Shown in pieces: positions 50,049 through 56,326 of a DNA stretch of 64,000 nucleotides. The first letter of the stretch is position 1, and every line of letters begins with the position of its first letter. Source of the DNA: JAXMDC01 sp046349035 (GTDB taxonomy: Bacteria; Pseudomonadota; Alphaproteobacteria; Rhizobiales; Kaistiaceae); the NCBI GenBank assembly GCA_046349035.1, contig JAXMDC010000002.1:868001-932000 (forward strand), given 5' to 3'. The translations under genes were made by a program, and so were the position numbers. Below the pieces are notes generated by a model that worked only from the letters and a program-made list of their open reading frames with translations, was not told the origin of the DNA and ran no database searches.

Positions 50049-50525
50049 GTGGACGCGAGTGAACACCTTGAGGGGGGCTGTGACTGCCGCCGGGTCCGGT
50101 TCCGGCTAATAGGCCGGCCGCTCATCGTTCACTGCTGCCACTGCCGCTGGTGCCAACGCGAGACCGGCTCGGCGTTTGCAATCAATGCGATGATCGAAGC
50201 CGATCGAGTCGATCTCACGTCGGGAAATCCGGAGATTGTCGATACGCCCTCAGCCAGTGGGCGCGGCCAGCGGATTGCCCGTTGCCCATCGTGCCGCTTG
50301 GCGGTTTGGAGCAACTACTCCGGCGCCGGGGCGCTCGTCCGATTTGTTCGCGTGGGCACACTGGACAATCCCGACCTCCTTCCGCCCGATGTCCACATCT
50401 TCACGTCGTCCAAACAGCCTTGGGTCGTGATACCGGAGGGCTCGCGGGCCTTCGCGCAGTACTACAGGCGCGCAGAAACCTGGTCGGCCGATTCTTTGGC
50501 ACGTTGGCAGGCGCTTGTGCCATGA
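50049..50525 (+). CDS. GFA-family zinc protein
   Basis: A 158-residue protein of the glutathione-dependent formaldehyde-activating (GFA) superfamily. Zinc ligands: C-D-C near 11-13, H-C-C-H-C-R-W-C near 28-35 and C-P-S-C near 78-81. Most GFA proteins do not act on formaldehyde and their substrates are unknown. GTG start at 50049 with GGGGAG upstream. Divergent from the SoxC-like gene across 83 bases, so the two may share regulation. Confidence 0.88.
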   Translation: MDASEHLEGGCDCRRVRFRLIGRPLIVHCCHCRWCQRETGSAFAINAMIEADRVDLTSGNPEIVDTPSASGRGQRIARCPSCRLAVWSNYSGAGALVRFVRVGTLDNPDLLPPDVHIFTSSKQPWVVIPEGSRAFAQYYRRAETWSADSLARWQALVP

Positions 50526-50680
50526 CGCACACCGAGTCGCCGCATCGATCGCTATCGTGCTTGCACGTCGTGGACTGGCGGCCGGCTCGAGTCCGCATCC
50601 CGCGGGGATAGCTGGCGGCTAACCGTCACCGCGCGCCTAGGCTACATCACGCTGCGACAAGCCCGCAGCGACCAGGTCGC

Positions 50681-50950
50681 CTAGACGTCCTTCTTCTTCC
50701 AGATCGTGCACCACCCCTGCGGCGACACTGACCCGGTGGCGCCGGAGCAGAGGTTCGGCTGACGGAAGAGCGCGCAGTTGGCGCACGTCTCGCTGCCGTT
50801 CGGCGTAGCGCGGTACCCCAGATCCTTCAGAGAAGGCAAAGGTGCCGCGTTGGCCGTGCCGGCTACGAGGGCCAAACCTCCACCGGCCAAACCCACAGCA
50901 CCCGCAAGAAACGCACGGCGCGACAGCACCTCGATCTTCATCTCCGACAT
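50681..50950 (-). CDS. high-potential iron-sulfur protein (HiPIP)
   Basis: An 89-residue periplasmic electron carrier with one 4Fe-4S cluster. A twin-arginine signal (S-R-R-A-F-L-A-G at 10-17) ends A-N-A-A near 36. The four cluster cysteines are C56-x-x-C59, C68 and C81 in G-W-C, the HiPIP pattern. HiPIPs carry electrons between periplasmic dehydrogenases or bc1-type complexes and terminal oxidases or reaction centres. It lies 2 bases after a small membrane protein gene on the same strand and near the SoxC-like gene, from which it could accept electrons (inference). Confidence 0.9.
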   Translation of the reverse strand: MSEMKIEVLSRRAFLAGAVGLAGGGLALVAGTANAAPLPSLKDLGYRATPNGSETCANCALFRQPNLCSGATGSVSPQGWCTIWKKKDV

Positions 50951-50952
50951 CC

Positions 50953-51228
50953 TCAGCTCCGACCGGTCAAGTTCGCCGCCAACTGCCCCAAAATCCTCCC
51001 GATCGCTGCACCGACAGCCCCGCCAACCGCAGCCCCGGCGATCGCTACGACGATGAAGACCAGGTCGTACGGCGTCGCCTGCAGGCGATCTGACGGCAAC
51101 GGCGGCGGAAACCAGAACTGCGAAGCTGCGAAGCCGCTCCACAGACCCCAAGCGCCGATGAGAACCATTCCGGCCACCGTCCAGGCCCAGACCATATCAG
51201 ACGCTTTGTTGCTGACCCCGGCCACCAT
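50953..51228 (-). CDS. small membrane protein upstream of HiPIP
   Basis: A 91-residue protein with two hydrophobic helices (about 12-35 and 55-82, the second rich in Gly and Ala). I recognise no family. The start is ambiguous among GTG 51231, ATG 51228 and GTG 51225, all close to a GGAGG. It abuts the HiPIP gene by 2 bases, so the two are surely co-expressed; it may anchor or assemble the carrier, but that is a guess. Confidence 0.65.
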   Translation of the reverse strand: MVAGVSNKASDMVWAWTVAGMVLIGAWGLWSGFAASQFWFPPPLPSDRLQATPYDLVFIVVAIAGAAVGGAVGAAIGRILGQLAANLTGRS

Positions 51229-51279
51229 CACCTCCGCAATGCTTCTAAGTCGAACCGCACCGTTTCAGCCCGCCAAGTC

Positions 51280-51540
51280 CTAAGGTCCCAGCGACAACCG
51301 AAAAGCGCCCCCTGTCGTCAACACAATAGCGATGATCAGGAGCAACAATTCGAACACACCCATGACCCGGTATGTGGTGCCGAGAAACGTAAATGACGCC
51401 GGCTGGGCAACCGCCATGCCGGGTCCGCTCCGGGCACGTTCCGCAGCGAGGCGGGGTTCGACATTCAACACGAAGTGAACGAAGGCGGCAAAGCAGCCCA
51501 GTCCCACCAGGACCGCCAATATCGCCAATGTTTCCCCCAT
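51280..51540 (-). CDS. small two-helix membrane protein
   Basis: An 86-residue protein with helices at about 4-25 and 60-80 joined by a periplasmic or cytosolic loop (L-N-V-E-P-R-L-A-A-E-R-A-R). No family recognised. ATG at 51540 has an ideal GGGAGG. It precedes the other small membrane protein and HiPIP genes on the same strand and is divergent from the DUF6644-like genes. Confidence 0.7.
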   Translation of the reverse strand: MGETLAILAVLVGLGCFAAFVHFVLNVEPRLAAERARSGPGMAVAQPASFTFLGTTYRVMGVFELLLLIIAIVLTTGGAFRLSLGP

Positions 51541-51825
51541 CGCTAACCTCCCTACCCTGCCGGCAAACCGCGGGCCGGCCCGCCCTGCCGGCCTGCCGCG
51601 CCCGACAACACGGCCAGCGTTGGCCGACTTGATGGGCACGCCAGTAGCAAAGAAAGGTCGCTGTCGCCAAGTGACTTCCGGCCGCATCGCGCTCGACGGC
51701 AATTCCCCCTTTAGCCACCCCCCACATTGTCCCCGTGCGCGACGATGCGTCACGTCGCATCGTTGTTTCAAGGTCGATGACGGTCTACTAACACCGCTGG
51801 GGAGCGCAGCAGGGGACGCTGTGGG

Positions 51826-52380
51826 ATGGAAACGATTCGCGCCTTCTTGGAGTCCACCGGGATCTGGAAGTTTCTGGAGGGCATTGAAACCTCGACCTTT
51901 CCGACCTGGATCAACGAAGGCTTCATTCTCGACACCTTCGACGTCTACTATGTGCTGCTCGCGTTCCATTCGTTGGGCATGGCGATTGTCGTCGGCATCT
52001 GCTTCATCATCAGCGCCCGCCTGCTTGGCTACGGCCAGGCGTTTCCCCTCGCCGATGCGGCGCGCCTTCTTCCCCTCGGCTGGTACGGCTTTGCCCTCAA
52101 CCTCTCCTCGGGCTTGCTACTCTTCATTGCCAAAGCGCGGCGCGAACTCGTCACCATCGTCTACGACCTGAAGATGCTGATGATCGTGGCGGCGTGCGTA
52201 ACGATGGTCATGCTCGGGCGCGTCATCCGCAGCATCGAGGTCGTTCCGCAAGCTGACGGCACGTATGTCGAGTCGGTTCCCGCGCAGGCGCGCCTGTTGG
52301 CGGTCACATGCTCCCTCTTCTGGCTGATGGCCGTCGGCGCAGGCCGAATGATCGCCTTTATGCATCCGCCGCCGTTCTAG
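51826..52380 (+). CDS. DUF6644-like membrane protein 1
   Basis: A 184-residue inner-membrane protein with four hydrophobic helices. The pattern shared with the next genes is visible: a histidine in helix 1 (L-A-F-H48-S-L-G-M-A-I-V-V-G) ending R-L-L-G, then W-Y-G-F-A-L-N-L-S-S-G-L-L-L-F, and a final A-G-R-M-I. It is the most divergent of the four and has a longer soluble loop (about 135-152). The conserved His and Arg inside helices could bind haem, but nothing here proves a cofactor. ATG at 51826; the 285 bases upstream hold no gene. Confidence 0.7.
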   Translation: METIRAFLESTGIWKFLEGIETSTFPTWINEGFILDTFDVYYVLLAFHSLGMAIVVGICFIISARLLGYGQAFPLADAARLLPLGWYGFALNLSSGLLLFIAKARRELVTIVYDLKMLMIVAACVTMVMLGRVIRSIEVVPQADGTYVESVPAQARLLAVTCSLFWLMAVGAGRMIAFMHPPPF

Positions 52381-52428
52381 GAACGTGACCCTGCCTCGAC
52401 CTTCTCCTTTCACGCGGATTTCATTGTC

Positions 52429-52926
52429 ATGACCCAGGACGCAATTCTCAGATGGATGGCCTTTCAGTGGCCGGGCCCGCAGGTGAACAACACCGGCTGG
52501 GCCTTCGGCTTCGGCCAAGCCCTGCATTTCATGGGCCTTTGCCTGCTGTTCGGCGTCATGCTGATCGTCGACCTGCGACTGTTGAATGTCTTCAAGCGCT
52601 TACCTTTGAAGCCGATTCTCGGCCTACTGCCACTCGCTGTTGTCGGCTTCGTTTTCCTCGTTGGCTCGGGCTGGGAATTCGTCACGACCAATCCGAAGCT
52701 CTATTGGACCAACCCCGCGTTCCGCATGAAGATGTACCTCATCCTCATTGCCGGCCTGAACGCGCTTTACTTCACTTTTTACGAGCATCACCACGCCTCC
52801 TTGGTAGGCGCGCACGGCGAGACATCGTTCACCACGAAGGTGACCGCGGCGTTCTCCATCATCCTGTGGACATCGATCCTACTTTTTGGTCGACTGCTCC
52901 AGCAGTTCACGGTCAGCGTGAACTAG
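52429..52926 (+). CDS. DUF6644-like membrane protein 2
   Basis: A 165-residue inner-membrane protein with four helices. Clear family pattern: Q-A-L-H33-F-M-G-L-C-L-L-F-G, then D-L-R-L-L in the following segment, V-V-G-F-V-F-L-V-G-S-G, the N-P-A-F-R-M-K-M entry of helix 3, and L-L-F-G-R-L near the end. A His-rich loop E-H-H-H-A-S near 118 is particular to this copy. It follows copy 1 by 48 bases on the same strand. Function unknown. Confidence 0.78.
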   Translation: MTQDAILRWMAFQWPGPQVNNTGWAFGFGQALHFMGLCLLFGVMLIVDLRLLNVFKRLPLKPILGLLPLAVVGFVFLVGSGWEFVTTNPKLYWTNPAFRMKMYLILIAGLNALYFTFYEHHHASLVGAHGETSFTTKVTAAFSIILWTSILLFGRLLQQFTVSVN

Positions 52927-52977
52927 TCGTCGGTGCGCGGCCCCTGGCGGCCGCGCCCCCCGCCGGGAGGTGTTCGA

Positions 52978-53379
52978 GTGAGGGAGCTTGCTGCGGCCGC
53001 CGCCGCCGCGCTGATCGTGGCTCACTCATCGTGGGCCGTCGCTGCTGAAGACAATCTGATCGGAAAATGGACAGGTCTGGTGCTGGAGACCGGCACCAAT
53101 GGCGCGGTGGATGTCTGGGACGTCACACTGACGGTGGCTGACCTCGATCATGCGACCATCGCCTACGAAGGGCTGGACTGCGGCGGCACTCTGGCCTTCC
53201 TGCGCACGGTCGGGAACGTCCGCGAATACCGTGAAACCCTGACCTACGGGCGCGAGAAGTGCATCGATGGCGGGACGGTCGGCTTCTCCCTCAATCGCGG
53301 CAAGCTGCTGTGGTACTGGTCCGGCGAGGGGACGAGCGAGCCGACGGCCCTCGATGTCGGCGTCCTCAGTCGCCAGTAG
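52978..53379 (+). CDS. small secreted protein within the DUF6644-like cluster
   Basis: A 133-residue protein I do not recognise. GTG start at 52978, with GGGAGG 7 bases before it, gives a signal peptide of about 22 residues (W-A-V-A-A-E). The mature part is beta-rich and has two cysteines (D-C-G-G-T and E-K-C-I-D) that could pair. It begins I-G-K-W-T-G-L-V, reminiscent of small lipocalin-like or avidin-like barrels. It lies between copies 2 and 3 of the membrane family on the same strand. Confidence 0.7.
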   Translation: MRELAAAAAAALIVAHSSWAVAAEDNLIGKWTGLVLETGTNGAVDVWDVTLTVADLDHATIAYEGLDCGGTLAFLRTVGNVREYRETLTYGREKCIDGGTVGFSLNRGKLLWYWSGEGTSEPTALDVGVLSRQ

Positions 53380-53406
53380 CCGCTGCCTCTCGCTACCGGC
53401 CCTCCA

Positions 53407-53880
53407 GTGTTCGTCGCTCTCGCCAATTCGCCCTTCGCCCACGCCATGCACCGGCTGAACTGGCTGCCGCAGGTCCTGGAGACCGTTCACATGGTCTTCC
53501 ACGCCCTTCTTGCCGGGGCGGCTACACTGTTAGCGCTGCGATTGCTTGGCTTCGGTCGGGCGATCCCGACGGCTCGCCTCGCGCGTTACCTGCTCGGCGC
53601 GATATGGCTGTCCTTGGCCGCACTGGCCGTGAGCGGCGGACTGATGTTTGTCATGTCCGCCGACCGCTATGCCGGCACCGGTTTCTTCCTATGGAAGATG
53701 GCAACCGGTGCTGAGCTAGGTGTGCTCCTCATCGTCGCCCAACTTGCCCTGCCGCGCCTGGCAGGCCGCTGGGACGAGGCTGGTGCTGCGCCAGTGGTGG
53801 CTCAATTGCTGGCCGGCGCCGCGATTCCGATGACGTTGGCGGTCATCGTTTTCGGCCGTTTCGTCTACACCGCCCTCTAG
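53407..53880 (+). CDS. DUF6644-like membrane protein 3
   Basis: A 157-residue inner-membrane protein with four helices and the family pattern: L-E-T-V-H-M-V-F-H in helix 1, A-L-R-L-L-G-F-G after it, L-A-V-S-G-G-L-M-F, the F-F-L-W-K-M entry of helix 3, and final F-G-R-F-V-Y. GTG at 53407 is taken as start although no strong ribosome binding site is visible; ATG 53446 is an alternative. It ends 12 bases from the stop of convergent copy 4. Confidence 0.75.
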   Translation: MFVALANSPFAHAMHRLNWLPQVLETVHMVFHALLAGAATLLALRLLGFGRAIPTARLARYLLGAIWLSLAALAVSGGLMFVMSADRYAGTGFFLWKMATGAELGVLLIVAQLALPRLAGRWDEAGAAPVVAQLLAGAAIPMTLAVIVFGRFVYTAL

Positions 53881-53892
53881 AAAGCAACAGCG

Positions 53893-54840
53893 TTAGAGGC
53901 ATTCTCCGCCGCGCCGCGACGGGTAGCGCTGACAGTCCCAAGCAGTCGCCTCCCCCGCCGCGCGCGCATTGCGGCTGTAGCTGAAGCGGCGTGTGGCCTG
54001 CTGACCGACCACCTCCCAAATGTCCACCGAGCAGACTTCGCGGCTGCCGCAGGCGTCGTTTACAAGCCGCATGAAGTCTTCGGCTGGGCTACCCTCGTCC
54101 ACCGAAATCGCGAATGCGTTCGGCTGGAGTTCCCGGCTCGACAGAACGACCGACTGCCGCTGCGTGCCGACGGCTGGTGCCGCAAGCGCCGGCGCCGGTC
54201 CGGCGATGTTGATCACCGGCTGTCGTTCGTATCCGGCCCACCGCCCGGCAACGATCGCGGCCAACCAAACCCCGATCGAGAGCGTCGCTGCAACCGGAGT
54301 GTGGATACCCCGGCCTAGCCGGTTGGCGCGCCTTCGCCGCTCCGCACGCTGAAAAACCAGCATGTTGATGCCGCCCAGCCCTATCAACGCAATCTTCAGT
54401 GGAAATGAGATCGTCCGCGAATATTGATCGGCATAGGCGATGAAAAGCGGAACCCCCGAGCCGACCTGCAGCGCAAAGCCGGTCCAGGTCAGCGGCAAAA
54501 ACAACCGTGACATGGGCTGGACTGGCAGCGCAGCGGCGACGCCCAGCAAGCGCAGATCCAGCATCAAGATCGAGCCGAAGAAAAGCGCGACGCCGATGAG
54601 GTGCAGGCTTTCCAGTGCCGGGAACGCCACCTCGGACTCGCGAATCGCGGCGGCGAAGTCGGTTTGCGCCAACCGGTCCCAAGCCGAGGCCGCGCTCCCG
54701 GCCGGCGGAGCAAGCTGCTGATTGATTGACGCCGGCGGACGCGGCCCGGTGCCAGCCGTGCCCCGTGGCCAGGCGAACACCGCTGCCAGCATGGCCGCAG
54801 CGACGGCGAACACGATGAAAAGGCGGCGATCCTGGTTCAT
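53893..54840 (-). CDS. DUF6644-like membrane protein 4 with an added C-terminal domain
   Basis: A 315-residue protein. An N-terminal helix (about 8-24) and a linker precede a DUF6644 unit (about 60-205): E-S-L-H-L-I-G-V-A-L-F-F-G, D-L-R-L-L-G-V, W-T-G-F-A-L-Q-V-G-S-G, F-P-L-K-I, and A-G-R-W-A-G-Y. An extra soluble domain of about 100 residues follows, with four cysteines (D-A-C-G, V-C-S-V-D, D-C-Q, E-C-L), probably periplasmic and disulfide-linked. This domain is absent from copies 1-3. ATG at 54840; divergent from the cytochrome c' gene. Confidence 0.78.
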   Translation of the reverse strand: MNQDRRLFIVFAVAAAMLAAVFAWPRGTAGTGPRPPASINQQLAPPAGSAASAWDRLAQTDFAAAIRESEVAFPALESLHLIGVALFFGSILMLDLRLLGVAAALPVQPMSRLFLPLTWTGFALQVGSGVPLFIAYADQYSRTISFPLKIALIGLGGINMLVFQRAERRRRANRLGRGIHTPVAATLSIGVWLAAIVAGRWAGYERQPVINIAGPAPALAAPAVGTQRQSVVLSSRELQPNAFAISVDEGSPAEDFMRLVNDACGSREVCSVDIWEVVGQQATRRFSYSRNARAAGEATAWDCQRYPSRRGGECL

Positions 54841-54947
54841 AGGCGGGCGGGCAGGATGGGACTGGATGCCACCGGTCTGGCAGCTCTATCGGTACTCGGC
54901 TCGTGCGACTACTCTGCCGGCGAGCGACAGGCGGACGTTAGCAAACC

Positions 54948-55559
54948 ATGGCGTGGAAACCGATCATTATTCGTATCGCCGGCCCGCTCCTCGGCCTCTC
55001 CGTGGTTGGCGGCACGGTCGGGGTGGTGTCGGCCGTGATGCCCGCCGCCGAGAACCCGATCACCGCCAGGACGGCCGCCCAGAACTCCGCCGGGCGGATC
55101 GTGATGGACATGGCCCAAAGCGCGACGGCACCCGCTGCCCCGACGACGCCGGCCGGGCCAGGAGCGGCTCGCGCCGCAACCACTCCAGTCGAGGAATTGA
55201 TCGCCTCCCGTCAGTTGCTGATGGATGCCAACGAGGCGGCAATGGTGATGATCGAGACTCGGAAGGACCTCGCACTCCCGCTACTTCAGGCGCAGGCCTA
55301 TCAGATCCACGCCGGTCTATCCGCCTTCCCGCACCTCTTCCCACCCGACAGCCGACCGGGAACACTATCGACAGCGGCGGCGCCGAAGGTTTGGGAGACA
55401 TTCGAGGCATTCTACGCCGACGCTGCCGCCGCGGCCGAACTCGCCTTCAAGATGAGCCAGGCTCAAGACCGCCCCGCGCTCGATGCCCAGGCGAAAGAAC
55501 TTCGTGCCGCCTGCGAGGCTTGCCACGCGGCCTACATGCACGTCGTTGAGCCGCGCTGA
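54948..55559 (+). CDS. cytochrome c'
   Basis: A 203-residue periplasmic protein. An N-terminal signal or anchor (about 5-30) and a low-complexity linker come first, then a four-helix-bundle cytochrome c' domain with the haem site at the very end, C189-E-A-C192-H193-A-A-Y. The L-F-P-P and A-P-K-V-W segments near 130-150 are typical of the family. Cytochromes c' bind NO and CO at a five-coordinate haem and are linked to NO tolerance or electron storage. It stands between the DUF6644-like cluster and the gene at 55613. Confidence 0.85.
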   Translation: MAWKPIIIRIAGPLLGLSVVGGTVGVVSAVMPAAENPITARTAAQNSAGRIVMDMAQSATAPAAPTTPAGPGAARAATTPVEELIASRQLLMDANEAAMVMIETRKDLALPLLQAQAYQIHAGLSAFPHLFPPDSRPGTLSTAAAPKVWETFEAFYADAAAAAELAFKMSQAQDRPALDAQAKELRAACEACHAAYMHVVEPR

Positions 55560-55560
55560 A

Positions 55561-55586
55561 AAAGGAAAAGGAGGCGCTAGGCCTCC
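55561..55586 (-). terminator. intrinsic terminator for the gene at 55613-56176
   Basis: On the minus strand: GGAGGC, 5-base loop, GCCTCC, followed by TTTTCCTTTTT. It lies just downstream of the 55613-56176 gene and also next to the convergent cytochrome c' stop. Confidence 0.65.
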
Positions 55587-55612
55587 CGTTCCCAACAACA
55601 TTTGCGGTCGAC

Positions 55613-56176
55613 TTAGGTGCCGCTGCCGAACGCGGCCTTTATCAGTTCGGGAAGGAACGTCTTGCTTTTCGCCGAGCGGAGAGGAATGCCGCCGGCATCG
55701 GCCATCTTCTGGATCATGCCGTCCGGATCGACGTCGGGAATGGTGATGATCACATTGGCCCGCGGCACGACTGCCTTCAGCAATTGCTCGGTCGCGGTGT
55801 CGCTCGCCTGACGCGCCGTGATCTGGACGATGACAACCTGAGCCTTTTCCTTGCCCGCTTCGTCGATCAAGCGGTTGGCGCGGGCGATCTCGTTCTTCAC
55901 GTCGACATTGGGCGCAGCGCCGATCGTCAGGAACAGCGTCTTGGTGTCCTCGAAGTCCTTCACGTCGAACTTGTTATCAAACTTCGGCTCGACGCCGGCG
56001 CGCTGCACCGCCTTTTCCAGAGCCTCGCCATCCTCGCATTGGCCGATGCACGTGACGCTCGCCGGAGCATCGAAGGTAATCAGCTTCTCTGCCGCCATCG
56101 CACTTGGCGCGGACGCAGCCAGTACGAAGGCAAAGGCCGCGCCGCAGCGGCGCAGCACCAGCGAAACGTCAGTCAT
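55613..56176 (-). CDS. secreted protein resembling DUF6305
   Basis: A 187-residue exported protein. Signal peptide about 1-29 (A-M-A-A). The mature part has an alternating alpha/beta pattern with D-F-E-D-T-K-T-L-F-L-T-I-G-A near 73-86 and V-V-P-R-A-N-V-I-I-T-I-P-D-V-D-P near 136-151. Both resemble the DUF6305 family of unknown function, though I am not certain of the match. Two cysteines (T-C-I-G-Q-C) lie close together near 43-47. ATG at 56176 has GGAGG upstream. Confidence 0.7.
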   Translation of the reverse strand: MTDVSLVLRRCGAAFAFVLAASAPSAMAAEKLITFDAPASVTCIGQCEDGEALEKAVQRAGVEPKFDNKFDVKDFEDTKTLFLTIGAAPNVDVKNEIARANRLIDEAGKEKAQVVIVQITARQASDTATEQLLKAVVPRANVIITIPDVDPDGMIQKMADAGGIPLRSAKSKTFLPELIKAAFGSGT

Positions 56177-56326
56177 GGGTCCCTCCTATCCACCGAGTGT
56201 GGCATACGCCGTCCATCGGATGGCTTGCAGTCACCTGCTTGCACCGTCATTCGGCAGCGCCGGTTGGCCGGAAGCTGCCACCAAGGGCGGGTTGTGTCCA
56301 GCGCGGCACGACCAGCGTGGCCGGTC

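Noticed and set aside
51541..51825. Possible gene upstream of the first DUF6644-like gene
   Set aside because: Open frames here are extensions or out-of-frame copies of neighbours; no start signal. Treated as a divergent regulatory region.
51620..52171. 183-residue rightward frame overlapping the first DUF6644-like gene
   Set aside because: A +1 shifted shadow; the true frame at 51826 encodes ordered hydrophobic helices and the family motifs.
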